From: Arthrinium phaeospermum
Lineage: Eukaryota; Ascomycota; Sordariomycetes; Amphisphaeriales; Apiosporaceae
Length of the DNA stretch: 64,000 nucleotides
Assembly (NCBI GenBank): GCA_006503535.1
Contig: QYRS01000004.1
Location: 3,534,001-3,598,000 of the forward strand
Direction of reading: 5' to 3'
Shown here in pieces: positions 21,783 through 32,240 of this stretch. Position 1 is the first letter of the stretch. Every line of letters begins with the position of its first letter. The translations under genes and the position numbers were made by a program. The notes under the pieces were generated by a model. It saw nothing but the letters and a program-made list of their open reading frames with translations, was not told where the DNA came from and did no database searches.

Positions 21783-22745
21783 TTAAACGCACTGGCTGTA
21801 CCAATCGTTAGACTTGGTGCAGGTGCCCTGAGCACAAGCAGTCGGGCCGTTGTAGTTCATGCCACCGCACTGGCCGTACATGGCAACCGTGGCACCGCCG
21901 TTACCGCCAGCCGCGGGAGCGGGGGCAGCAGGAGCCGGGGCAGCGGGAGCAGCGGGAGCAGCGCTGCACGCCTCAGCGGGCGCCTCCTCCTCAGCGACGG
22001 GAGCGGAGAGGTCGGTCTTGGTGCTGGTGGCGCCGTCGGTCCAGACGGCCGGGCCGGGCATGATGTAGGGGGCAGGGTTGGGGGACCACTTGTTGTAGGC
22101 GATGCCCGGGTCGGCGGCCTTGTACATGCCGGGGATCTTGACGAGGGGGCCGGGGACGCCGCCGCCGGGGCCCTCGACCTTGAGCTGGGCGCACTCCATG
22201 TAGAACTGGGCCTTGCCGACGTGGCCCTCGTGGATGGCGATGTGCTCGACGCGCACGAGGTACTCGCCGGCCGGGATGGTCTGCGGCACCGTGAACTCGA
22301 GCCGGTCCTTCTGCCACGAGCACCAGCTGGCGTCCTCGTTGGGCTTGCCGCCGTTGCAGAGGCCGCTCTCCATGACCTTGAACCAGTCGCCGTCGCCGTC
22401 GTAGCTGCTGACGGAGCCGGGCGCCTTGGACATGTAGACGAAGCCCGGGCCCGGGTGCTCGATGTTCTCGTTGAACCAGAGCTTGAAGCCGACCTTGTCG
22501 CCCGCCTTGACCGTGTAGGTCTGCGCCGAGCCGGCCTTGGCGCCCTTGTTGCAGCGCAGGTCGGGCGAGTCGATGACCTCGCTGGGGAACGAGGGCATGT
22601 ACGAGTTGCTGTTCTCGCGGATGTAGGTGAAGTCCTTGCCCTGGGGCGTGCCGTTGACGATCAGCTGGCTGAAGATGTAGTGGGCCTCGGTGACGAGGGG
22701 AGCGGCTGCGAAGAGCAGGCTGCTGAGAGCGGTGGTGGTCTTCAT
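21783..22745 (-). CDS. AA9 lytic polysaccharide monooxygenase with CBM1
   Basis: Copper enzyme that oxidatively cleaves cellulose, secreted. 320 residues, no intron. Signal peptide 1-21, after which His22 becomes the N-terminal copper-binding histidine (TEA|HYIF). The second copper His is in the [10 protein letters not shown] motif and the axial Tyr in QFYMECAQL. Disulphide cysteines are present. An Ala/Pro-rich linker leads to a C-terminal CBM1 ([20 protein letters not shown] ... SQCV) for binding crystalline cellulose. The linker Gly/Ala/Pro tract is the only low-complexity part. It fits with the GH10-CBM1 xylanase at 48.7 kb as part of a biomass-degrading secretome. Confidence 0.97.
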   Translation of the reverse strand: MKTTTALSSLLFAAAPLVTEAHYIFSQLIVNGTPQGKDFTYIRENSNSYMPSFPSEVIDSPDLRCNKGAKAGSAQTYTVKAGDKVGFKLWFNENIEHPGPGFVYMSKAPGSVSSYDGDGDWFKVMESGLCNGGKPNEDASWCSWQKDRLEFTVPQTIPAGEYLVRVEHIAIHEGHVGKAQFYMECAQLKVEGPGGGVPGPLVKIPGMYKAADPGIAYNKWSPNPAPYIMPGPAVWTDGATSTKTDLSAPVAEEEAPAEACSAAPAAPAAPAPAAPAPAAGGNGGATVAMYGQCGGMNYNGPTACAQGTCTKSNDWYSQCV

Positions 22746-22939
22746 GGTGGCGGTTGGTAGGTATTGGTGTTGGAAATGCTAGGTCTAGCCTTTTGGAAGT
22801 TGGCAGTTATGCAAGTGTTTATGCTGAAATGAATGAATGTAGTGAGTCTGCCAGAGAACGAATGTAGAAGGGTAGGATGCAGCAGATGCCGTGTAGAGAA
22901 GGACATATTGAAAGTGTTCCCGGCGAGGGTTCACGGTAG

Positions 22940-22946
22940 TTATATA
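22940..22946 (-). promoter_or_regulatory. TATA box of the AA9 gene
   Basis: TATATAA on the minus strand about 195 bases before the start codon. A GGCTAG hexamer (XlnR-type GGCTAR) lies at 22790-22785, inside the presumed leader. Confidence 0.5.
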
Positions 22947-24671
22947 TCTCACTGCCGAAGACATCTCCTCCTAGTTCAACGGTCAAGTTCCTCGGTATGT
23001 TAGCTCTAGAGTCCTGTAATTCCGATACCTATACTGTGGTTCGGCGCGGGTCTGGCCCAGTAGTCGGATCCAGATATATGAAGCCAAGCGCCGCCAAGCC
23101 GCTGTCGGGTCAATCTTCCATCAATCGCAACCCACGATTCTGGGGACGTGCGAGGCTCGGGTGAAACTGCCCTTGGTAAAATTGATTAGTCCGCGAGAGG
23201 CATCTGACAATAAGCGGGTCCTGCGGTTTCAGGCAGAGGCGCTGCTAGGAGAGAAGTTCTTGGTTTTCGTGTGGGTAAGCGCCCGTGGTTTTGTGGTTTG
23301 CTATCCCGAACATTCAAATTGCTGGTGGAGCAGGGCGCTGACTGGAGTGCCTGTTTGCCAAAAATGTGCTAAAGTACGAGCTTGTCTCAGTACTTAGGGA
23401 CATCAACAAGACACCGGACTAACCAAACAGCCAGGCTTCTCCCGACAGCTGGCAATTGATACAATTATACATATAGTATACGAGTAATCGGGTAATTATT
23501 ACACTCGTTAATTGTTTATTACTACGGAGTACTGATTATTCCATTCGAGTGCTTTAAGCATGGGCGATTAGCCTGGTTATTCCGGTATCTATTTGATGTC
23601 ACTTCTGCTTGTGTGCCTGCCTGCCTGCGCCCGAAGCCATGTTTGAACGCATTGACATTTTTGACAGCGGCATATCGAGCCGGCCTCGGTACCATAGTCG
23701 CCCCAAGGAAGTTGCTTTTGACATGCTGTCCAGTGGGACGAACACCGTTGGCTGGCACTCTAGAATGGATCCCGAAGTTCTGGTCGCTCCCAGCATAGGT
23801 GGCAGGGTGGGCCAAGGAGCGAGAGCCGCATCGTATTAGCGCCCCCTTTACCTGCGCCGCATCCCTCAAATCTCGGAGCTATCCAGCGAGGCTTGCCCCA
23901 AATGGAAAGAGTTGCGCGACTACCTAGTAGCACATCTCAGATCCGCCTAGGAAAAGCTCCAGATGGCAGGACTGACAGCTGAACAGGTCAATCAAGATTT
24001 ACAGATCCAGAAGAACTGTTCCGACGTGTTTTCCTCTTTACCAAGCGCCTTCGGAAGAAGTTGATAATTCGAAGCGAAGGTCACTTTGCTTGGCTGCCCC
24101 ACCTCGCTTTTGGCGAAAAATACGGCCAGTGCAGGGCGGTCGCTAACCGCTAAACTTGAGCCACCTCCAATGCCGCCTTATTGTTCTCACTTGGTTCGCA
24201 TTGCTCCTCCTTGACCCTCTGTCAGTGAAAGGAGTGCGTATTTAACCAGCGTCTATGAACCAAGTTATACGGAGTATGCGTCTACTAGTCAGAAAAAATC
24301 GCAGTCAAGAATTCATTATGTCGGAAGCTCATAGCGACCGCTTTTTAAACCGATGACTCCCTGTGATGATCTGTCGATCCTGAACGGGTCTTCGGCTGCA
24401 ACTCTGCTCCAAGTTTGTCAGCACACACCTAATTAGGCGGGTGCGATGAAACGTACGAACACTCAAGTTCCAATGGCGCAAGCAATTACAGAGGCTCAAC
24501 CTAGCTGGCAGGTCTTTTTCGTTCTGCTGGCTTCAATAGCAAATGTTGCTGAGTAAAGATGTCCTCAACTTTGCTCTGCCGATCGATCGATACACTGTGT
24601 GTTGTAGACTGTACATACAGCCCACGTACTTTCTTTCCCCAATCAAGCTGAGTAGGGCAGCTCTGAGGATA
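22947..24671. other. Intergenic between AA9 gene and the NACHT gene
   Basis: No gene supported. AT-rich patch at 23460-23540. Two copies of the nonamer TACGGAGTA at 23523-23531 and 24268-24276. Short open frames lack any feature. Confidence 0.4.
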
Positions 24672-27600
24672 TTAATCCGGCACCCCCCCCCTGATGGGCA
24701 AGCCTCCGTGTGATGACCAAAGGTCAACCGTCAAAGCCTGGACCCAGGATTGAAGGCCAACGTCTCTGCAAAAGTCCAGCAGGTCGGGCACGTCGCCTTC
24801 CTCCCGCAGTAGCCAGTATCTCTCCCACATCCCCTTCAACATATACCACACCATCAAGCCTGGTTTGGATCCCTGCTCTTCGGCTGATTTAGCGTGTACG
24901 AACAGCTGCGTCGTGGCGTAGTGCATCAGTGCCGGGAAGGTCTTGAGCACTCTCGTGTGTCCAAAGCTCAAGTCTTCGGTGGAGTTCGGTTGGATCAGAG
25001 CGCGGGCGTTACTTGGGTCGCTGTCGTCTTGTGTCAAGAATCGTCGCATAATCTCCTTTTCGCGCTCTTCTTTGAACCCTGCCATTGCTTCCTTGGATAT
25101 CTTGTATTCTTGGTACCAAGGTTTCCTACTCGTTCGTTTTGACGGAGAGTCCAAGGTTGTACGAGATGAATCGGAACCTCCGTTATAGCTAATGAAAGAC
25201 TCCCTCCTCTTTTTGACCTCCTGGGACCGACTAGAAAGCTCACCACCATCGGACCCGGCTGAACTGAAGCTAGCAACGCTACCTTCACGCTTGATGCTCT
25301 TACGTCTGAAGTGAATAATCGTTGTTGGAGAATCCGCTCTGGGATCCCCACTGACGGCTTTGGCGCGACTCAGTGTTTCCACCTCCATTGCCGATCTTCG
25401 AGCGTTTACCAACTCATCGAGTTCGATAACGTTCAAGTACGCAAGGCAAGTGACCATGATGTTGAAATGGCCTTCTGATAAGGTTGTGGACAGTGGTTGC
25501 CCGGGCATCCAAACAACTGTCGCGGAGTCCACATTTCCTCGCTCGATGAGGTAATTTCGATATGCCGAGAGCAAGATCTCGAAGCCGTTTCCTTGTAGGA
25601 AGAACTGCGCAACAGAATCATGAATTGTCTCGACCGAGCGTGTCTCCCCGTCATTCATTTCCAGCGAACCAGCGCCCCCTTTCTCAGAATCCATATCAGT
25701 TGAGACTTCGTCTCCATCCAGCAACCGCAGCTCAGCTGTGCGCTTCACTTCGACCAGCCCTCTAGAGACTTTACGAATCTTTCTCTCAAGTTGTTCGTCG
25801 TTTTCGCTAAATAATGACGAATCCGCAGCACTTTCTAGTGACACGGGGTGTATTTCTTGAAGAAAGGGAAATATATGATGCCATTCTCTTAGGCGTAAAC
25901 GATGCGTACTCAGAATGGCCCAGAGGAAGAATTTGTATGTGACAATGGAATCCTCCGTTGCAGGTATGTCTGTCAAAAGCTCTCGATAAAGATCGCTGAG
26001 CTTTTGTGGTACCTCTGACAACCGTTTCATGATTGAGTTCCAGTTCTCCCCTTTTTCGTGGTCGTCCAGGACCAAATTGGTCATAAGGACCGCCCACAGA
26101 AAAACACCCTGTGACTTGCTTGCAATAGTATCTGCAAGCAATGTAGATCGGGCATCAGTGGATATTTCGCTCTCGGAGAAGACCTTTGTAACATAACTCG
26201 AGATGTCGCCCTTGTTGTGGTCGTCTATGGTAACCACTAGGGAGTTTTTGAGGGCGTTGTGGTAAGAAGACCTGCTTGAGATGCAAACTTTCAGCACGCC
26301 TCGATCGACGAGATCATGAAGATCCCGCACAATGCGCCTATCCTGGCCGTGATTGCACTCGTCCAACGCGTCAATAAAGAATAGCACCCGTCTTTGGGAA
26401 CGTTGAAGATCCTTCAAAAGCCTTTGCAGTGCTATTTTCAACACTGCTTCTGTCCATTGTTCTGGTCTGGAAGTGGTGCCGCTACCCTTGGAGTAGATCC
26501 AGCCCGGGCAACACCGATGGAGGAAACTCCAGCATAGATTGTCGTCTTGGATAACCAGTTGGTAGATTAAAGATCTGTACATGCCAAGCTCGTTGTGGTC
26601 AAGTTCATTGGCAGATCTGGCGTTGAAAAAGTGGCTAGCAACCGTACAGTCTTTGAAGCTTGGATCCTGCGTTGTGGCTCTCATTAAAGTAGATTTTCCG
26701 GATCCAGGCTTTCCTCTTATCCAAAGTAATCCCGGTACTTCTTCAGGGTGATTGCTTCGCTGCCATGACCGGAAATGCGGGTTGTCTCTCAACCAAATAC
26801 ACGTGCCTCGTTGCGGAAGGTTGATAGAATTCTCACGGTGTCTCATCTGATCGAATGCGAGTGTTTGTATAAGATCTAAGTAGGTTAGTAGACGCGAATA
26901 AACATATGTATGTGGAGAATAGGAGTGAGTGAATAGAATTACCTTTCTCGCGGGAAGAGAGCTCGACGTTTTCTCCCTTACTGGAGTCCCCTGTACTGAG
27001 GAGCTGGCTGGATGTCGGCTTTCTGGATTCCGTAGCCTGGTAGACACACACAATGCCGAGACACTGACACAACGAACAACTAGGAACACTTCCGTTGCAT
27101 CTTTTCTGGCGCATGTGGCAGTGTTCGCAGGGGTGATATGCATTGCGTCTTAGTGAAGTAACAGATGCCGACTCAGTATCACCATCGGATTGTGGAGTTG
27201 TGTGTTGGCGCTTCCGTTTCCTGCTGATATCTTCGTACCACGAATGCAACTCGCCAATCGTGGCCATGTAGTTCGGGTCAGAACTCGATGCAACCCGAAC
27301 GATGTCCCTGTGGTTCCCTTGGAGAGTTTCTGCTTCTTCGCGTGGATCATCAAGCTTCGAAGAGGAGTCAGGGACAACCTATGCAACAGCGTCTCAGTCA
27401 GTAATGATTATGATGGAAGATCATCTGATTTCAACGCAACGAAATATATTGTGGTGAAGATGATATACAACATACCTTTTCGTTCAAGACTCCGAGACTA
27501 ACAGCAGTTAGTCCTGCACCCTCCTGGAAAGTCTTGACTTGGAACTCATATCTTCGCCAAAGCCTGGTGAAGGCTTCCTGTGATCGCTCAAGATCGGTTG

Positions 27601-28381
27601 TTCTCAAGCCCAGAGAATCAAGCAGAGCTGAATTGGTGTCCAATAGTATGCTTGCAGCTTTCCTTGCCACCTCACCGTAGCCGGCTAGATCTTTACTGCC
27701 TCTGTGAGGGGTCCCAAAGAACATGATAGCAGCGGTAGATGCAACGATGTTCTGATGCTTGTCGTTCTCTGAGATATCGCATTGTGCGAGCATCTAGAAT
27801 AGTTACTAGCCGTCCCCGTATAGGCCGGATTTTACGTCAAGAGGGCAATTGTACAGCACCAGGGAACGGATGCATACTTCCTTGACAACAATTCCACCCA
27901 GAGAGTGCGCAATGAAAATGATAGGCCGGGAACGGACGGCCACCCGCCCCAAGGCGAATAGGAAATTCTTTGCATGAGTGAAAAGGCTCGACTTATCGGC
28001 AGACTTGAAGCCTTTGGTGACCATTGAGTCATATCCCCAGGTTAGGATCCGAGCTCTCGGCAGATCGACAGGCAACAGATCCTTTGGCCAATAACAAGTA
28101 GTGGCCCAAAGTCTTCCATCTCCTTGTGGATTTATGTTGTTTTCCTCATGGACTGTCCTGGATCTAAGTCTGCCTCCCACCCATTTTCGTAGGCTGTCCC
28201 CCTTCTTCGGTTTGGCTGAATCATGTTTTGGTTGGTGATTGGGAGTGAGCGACCTGGTCGCCGTCCATGTTCGGACCGGATGGCCCTGAATCCCATGCAC
28301 AAATACGATGTCCACAATGGGTTCGCTGTTGGGCTCAAAAATAACGGAAAGACCAATGCTTGAAATATCCCCAGTCGTCAT
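24672..28381 (-). CDS. NOD-like receptor: alpha/beta hydrolase - Zn2Cys6 zinc cluster - NACHT
   Basis: Four exons: 28381-27878, 27793-27476, 27378-26943, 26875-24672, all junctions in frame, about 1153 residues. Residues 1-300 are a lipase/SesB-like alpha/beta hydrolase: FVHGIQGHP near 27, nucleophile Ser160 in AHSLGG, FFGTPHRGS after the first splice, likely His297 in QGNHRD. Residues 327-331 are RKRKR, a possible nuclear signal. Residues 358-385 are a textbook fungal zinc cluster, Cys358-x2-Cys361-x6-Cys368-x6-Cys375-x2-Cys378-x6-Cys385 with the usual basic RQKR between the second and third Cys. NACHT follows: Walker A GKPGSGKS at 474-481, Walker B RVLFFIDALDE near 582-592. The C-terminal 500 residues contain no ankyrin, WD40 or TPR repeats that I can see. 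Fungal hydrolase-NACHT proteins are known as putative non-self recognition switches. The embedded zinc cluster is what is unusual. No gene boundary (stop, polyadenylation or start) separates the parts. Confidence 0.88.
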
Positions 28382-28789
28382 CTTGGCGATTGGTTCGCCC
28401 AAAGAAGAACCGTGGGGTTGGCATGAGTTGATCTTGGGAAGATCCCCGTCAAATCCCCGTCAGCACTTGAGCGGTTTCCTGCAGGCTGTGGAGTGGCTGT
28501 GGGAATTGTCACGTGGGAGCTACGCCCGGCTGGTATGCTGAATTCCCCCATCATCATGCAGGCCACTTCCGCATAGTCAGGGTCTTCATTGGTCGGTGCA
28601 GATGTCTCCAAGAAGTGTACGCTTATCTGCGTATGCGGTTCACGCTCGAGTCCTATCGGATATAAGCTCCCACATACAGTAAGTACTGCAAGCCACTAAT
28701 CAGTCAGTGGCTGCTATGTATTAACGGTATTTTAGAGTCATTGAGAAGAGATGTTATATACCTAGCGTGTCATTTTTGGCTTATACCTA
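28382..28789. other. Upstream region of the NACHT gene
   Basis: A 77-codon frame (28611-28378, minus strand) runs into the start codon of the receptor in another frame and could be an upstream ORF. Otherwise nothing is recognised. Confidence 0.35.
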
Positions 28790-29264
28790 CCGTGGGCCGT
28801 TAGTACTTGCAAGTAGTTGCAAGGCACGGGCCTTATGCTATACCTATTTTAGGTGCGTATTGAAGATTTGGGGTACTTTAGGCTTGCCGGCGTTGACAAC
28901 CGCCTTAAATCTTATGAGGCTCGTTATATCCGTATCGACTGGTATGATGCATTATATCGGCTGGTGTTGATGCCGGTGTTGATGTATCCCATCGGCTAGT
29001 GTTGATATATCGTATCGGCCGGGCCGTAGACGTCGGGTGTTGATGTATTATATCGGCCGGTGTTGTTGTAGTTACCGGTAAAGGTCGTGATGTTTTTTGG
29101 TGTTGATGTGTGCACTATATCGGCCGGTGTTGAATTGACCGGTGGTGCGTCGGCGTGGCCGTGGCCGGTGATTGGCAAGCTCGATGTATCGATAGTCTTC
29201 AAGTACGCACCCAAAAACAGGTGTAGCGTAAGTCCGTGCATTGCCAGCTGCTGACGGGCCACGG
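28790..29264. mobile_element. MITE-like element, copy 3 (best preserved, 475 bases)
   Basis: Terminal inverted repeats of about 75 bases: the left end begins CCGTGGGCCGTTAGTACTTG and the inverse of the right end begins CCGTGGCCCGTCAGCAGCTG. Both continue through GCACGG, GCTA(C/T)ACCT, TTTT, GGTGCGTA and TTGAAGA blocks. A TA dinucleotide flanks each end (28788-28789 and 29265-29266), consistent with a Tc1/mariner-type target duplication. The interior has no coding frame and holds about seven GTGTTG(A/T)T words in a loose array with TATCGGCCGG. Non-autonomous. No transposase is in the window. Confidence 0.8.
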
Positions 29265-29451
29265 TAGGTGTACAGCATCTCATTGGGAAAGAGTTCCAAT
29301 TGTTGACGAGGGAAGCAATGGACATCGGATACGTACATGTCTTCTATCTTTCTCTACTCGTGCCAAACCCACGGAAGAGTTTGCCTGAATAAATCAATGT
29401 GTAAAGTAGTCAACCCAACAACCATTCAATTGAGACCAGCGGGATATTCTG

Positions 29452-29459
29452 TATATAAA
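29452..29459 (+). promoter_or_regulatory. TATA box of the small secreted protein gene at 29604
   Basis: TATATAAA lies about 150 bases before the start codon and 190 bases downstream of the MITE end. Confidence 0.55.
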
Positions 29460-29603
29460 GCACTTGCTGGTCTGCTGGTCTCGACTTTCAACTACGAATA
29501 CTACAACTGCAGCCTCAACAAACCAAACTTTCACCAAGTACAGAGGTAAATACCACTCTAGAAAAGCCGTATCGACCGCCTTTCTACTGAGATCGCCATC
29601 AGC

Positions 29604-30257
29604 ATGCAACTACACGCCATCATAGCCCCTTTTCTCCTGTGCCTCGGCGCCCATGCAGCCACCAGTATCAGCGAGGTCTTGAGAAGCCTCCCCAATGGCG
29701 GCTACATCACCAAAATGCCAGATCCCAGCAAGGGCAACCTTGTGAACATCACCGACCTGGATGGAAAGCCAGTCCCAGGATCCCCCTTTACGATCGACCA
29801 CGACACTGGCGCCCGTAGACCACACACCCATGAAGAGGATACCTGGGGTGTAAGTACCCCCCCCCCCCCCCCCCCCCCCCCTCCCCAAGTAGAACTGATG
29901 ACCCCAGCTTTGATTAACCCGTTGCTTCTGGTACAGTGCGTCGACGGCGAAAAACTCGACCAGGTGAACTGGTGGGTCGGCCGCGGCGCCCTGGACGCCT
30001 GGTGCGGCGACCTGGGCCAGGGCCGTATGCTACTGGAAGACCACATCTACAGCTGGCAGTACAACGGCACCACGGCCTTCATCTGCAGCTACGACGGGGG
30101 GCAGAGCTGCCTGGGCCAGGACTACGTCGCCCACATGAGGAGCATCGCGGACAACTGCGGCGAGCTCGGTGCGGGATGGTACTATCAGGTCGCCGGCAAC
30201 CAGCTGTACGGGCGAGGGGTGGTAGGGGGGAAGAGCGATCCGTTTGCGATCTGCTAG
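29604..30257 (+). CDS. Small secreted cysteine-containing protein
   Basis: Exons 29604-29849 and 29937-30257, 188 residues. The signal peptide is residues 1-19 (LHAIIAPFLLCLGAHA). The mature part has DLDGKPVPGSPFTID, HTHEEDTWG, then CVDGEKLDQVNWWVGRGAL, CGDLG, CSYDGGQSC, CGELGAGWYY, and ends in DPFAIC: six cysteines in the second exon, which suggests three disulphides. I do not recognise the family. Size, secretion and Cys content are effector- or antimicrobial-like, but that is inference. The intron holds a long run of C just after the GTAAGT donor. If the intron is ignored, reading continues through the run as poly-Pro, but the spliced junction (DTWG|CVDGEK) is cleaner. Confidence 0.8.
   Translation: MQLHAIIAPFLLCLGAHAATSISEVLRSLPNGGYITKMPDPSKGNLVNITDLDGKPVPGSPFTIDHDTGARRPHTHEEDTWGVSTPPPPPPPPPQVELMTPALINPLLLVQCVDGEKLDQVNWWVGRGALDAWCGDLGQGRMLLEDHIYSWQYNGTTAFICSYDGGQSCLGQDYVAHMRSIADNCGELGAGWYYQVAGNQLYGRGVVGGKSDPFAIC
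29857..29881 (+). repeat. Homopolymer of 25 C inside an intron
   Basis: An uninterrupted run of C begins six bases after the start of the GTAAGT donor and is followed by TCCCC. Length is likely variable in nature or uncertain in assembly. Confidence 0.85.
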
Positions 30258-30442
30258 GACGCACCAGTCTTATGAAAATGCCGAACTCTAATTCGGGGAC
30301 GGAGTAAACTGGGACGGAGTAAACGAGGCACGAATAAGGCAAAGTCGCAGGAGAGTTGAAATGCCCAATATCCCCATTGTAGTCTAGGACCATCTATCCA
30401 AATAGTATGTTCTTTTCCCTTTTCCTTCTTCTTCTGTCAGGA

Positions 30443-31690
30443 TCAACCCCAATGCAGCATCCGCCCCACCGGCCTCCCCGCATGCTCATAAACCGCCATC
30501 ATCTCCCCGTGGCCCATCTGCAGCAGTCCCGGCCACGAGCTCGGGCCCTGATGCACCTCGACCGGCCGCGACCACTCGACCCGCCCGTCCCGCAGGCCCT
30601 GGCTGAAGCAGACCTTGATGCCCGCGTGCCGCGGCCAGGCCACCTCGCCCGCGTCCTCGTCCGTCATGAAGACGCACGCGAACCCGCCGTGCCCAAACGT
30701 CGCGATCTGCGGCGCGCCCGCGTTGCGGCCCCAGGGCGGGCAGAAGACGACGCCCCTCGGCCCGGCGCCCCAGCTCTGCCCGTCGTCGTACGAGACGGCG
30801 TACTCCACACTAAAAGTGCCGTGGCGCGTCGTCTCGAAGACGATGACCAACGCCTCGGCGCCCGTGGCGGCGTCGCGCGCCGCCACGATCCCCTGCATGC
30901 CGTCGCGCAGGCGCTCCTCGGCTGGGTGGCAGCGCAGGCAGCGGGGCGCGGACCAGGTGCGGCCGCCGTCGTGGGAGTCGACGCGGAAGGTCTCCTGGTT
31001 GTCGTGGGCGAGCTCGGCCGAGTAGGTGAGCTGGACGTGGCCGTCGCGGGGGGAGACCCGAATGAAGGGCTCCCAGAGGCCCATGCCGCCGCTCTGGGCG
31101 GCCCCCTGCTCGGCGGCCTGCGACAGGAAGTGCCAGGAGCGCCCGCCGTCCTCGGAGCGGCAGACGGTGATGCGGAAGTGCGTGGGCCCGTTGGGGCCGA
31201 GGTCGTGGTTGCGGAAGGCGCCGAGGACGGTGATGCCCTCGCCGCCGTTCTCCATGGTGGAGGGCACCTCGCTGATGAAGAGGTTGTCGCAGTCGCCCTC
31301 GCCGCGCGAGACCTCGCCCCACGGCACAAAGGAGGCGCCGTTGTCGGTGCTGCGGGTGATCTGCAGGACGCGCACGGGGCCCTCGAAGCGCGTAAAGGCG
31401 CACAGGATGGCGCCGTCCGACAGGCGGGCCAGGCGCGGGTAGGTGCCGCCGCCCTGCGGGTGCAGCTGGAACTCGTGGCCGCCGACCTGCCAGGGCTCGC
31501 TCGCCGGGAACTGGGGCCGGGTGCTGTTGGGCGGCGGCGGCGGCGGCGTCTTGTTGCCGATGTTGAGCTTGTCCATGACCTTTTGCTTGAAGGCGCTCAT
31601 GGTGAGAGAGGAGTGTATCACGAACGTGACCGAGAGGAGGAGGCAGAGGAAGAAGAGTGTCGTCGAATTTGGCTTCTTCAACCTTGGCAT
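30443..31690 (-). CDS. Sialidase-fold (BNR/Asp-box) protein, GH93-like
   Basis: 415 residues from the ATG at 31690, no intron. The N-terminal hydrophobic segment ([19 protein letters not shown]) is a signal anchor or uncleaved signal. A short Pro-rich spacer follows. Repeated Asp-box motifs mark a beta-propeller: [24 protein letters not shown] and [18 protein letters not shown] near the start and VYEHAG near the end are typical of fungal sialidase-like and exo-arabinanase (GH93) propellers. Likely acts on extracellular glycans. The exact substrate is unknown. Very GC-rich with strong C-ending codon bias. A second in-frame ATG at about 31600 would drop the hydrophobic segment. Confidence 0.85.
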   Translation of the reverse strand: MPRLKKPNSTTLFFLCLLLSVTFVIHSSLTMSAFKQKVMDKLNIGNKTPPPPPPNSTRPQFPASEPWQVGGHEFQLHPQGGGTYPRLARLSDGAILCAFTRFEGPVRVLQITRSTDNGASFVPWGEVSRGEGDCDNLFISEVPSTMENGGEGITVLGAFRNHDLGPNGPTHFRITVCRSEDGGRSWHFLSQAAEQGAAQSGGMGLWEPFIRVSPRDGHVQLTYSAELAHDNQETFRVDSHDGGRTWSAPRCLRCHPAEERLRDGMQGIVAARDAATGAEALVIVFETTRHGTFSVEYAVSYDDGQSWGAGPRGVVFCPPWGRNAGAPQIATFGHGGFACVFMTDEDAGEVAWPRHAGIKVCFSQGLRDGRVEWSRPVEVHQGPSSWPGLLQMGHGEMMAVYEHAGRPVGRMLHWG

Positions 31691-32240
31691 GGGATGAACG
31701 AACGCTTTTTGTTTTGGGGCCAAAAAGGTTGCTGGCGGGCGGTTTTAGGTTTGGAGCTGTCAAGCTGAATCATGCGGTTGTGCGGTGGTGATGACGACGC
31801 CCACCCCGGCCCCGGGTTTCTTCTCCACCACAGGGATCCGCTCGCGTTACAACAAGGGAGGCTGAACGACGTGTATTGGGCATTCTAACTGTGTAGTATG
31901 TACATTAGGTCGTGCATATTGGGGCTCGTTCGTGGCAGCTGTACACCCCAGCTAGCTCGGCACAGGTCCATTGGATCATCTCAAATGTCTACATGATTCT
32001 ATCATAGCCTGAACAAACCAAGAAGAAACGTGTTGTCGTCGGCGTCGTATCGTACGTTGAACAAGAAATCGTCGTCTGTCGCCCCGGTCGGAATCCGATG
32101 GCAGAGAACTTGAAACAAGGATCCAGCGAAACCTTGTGGTCAAAGCCAAGTGGGGGTTTGTTTTTGGGGTAACAGTGGGGGACAAACGAGCCGGTGGGAA
32201 CGAAAATGCGCGCAGCGATCGCGACCCCGTTATGGCATCA
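31691..32240. other. Intergenic
   Basis: No gene supported. It holds the promoter of the sialidase-fold gene and the 3' end of the NmrA-like gene. Confidence 0.4.

Noticed and set aside
30407..31768. 453-codon plus-strand frame opposite the sialidase-fold gene
   Set aside because: It is the complement of a GC-rich gene with third-position bias. No domain and an Arg/Val/Ala-rich composition typical of such shadows.
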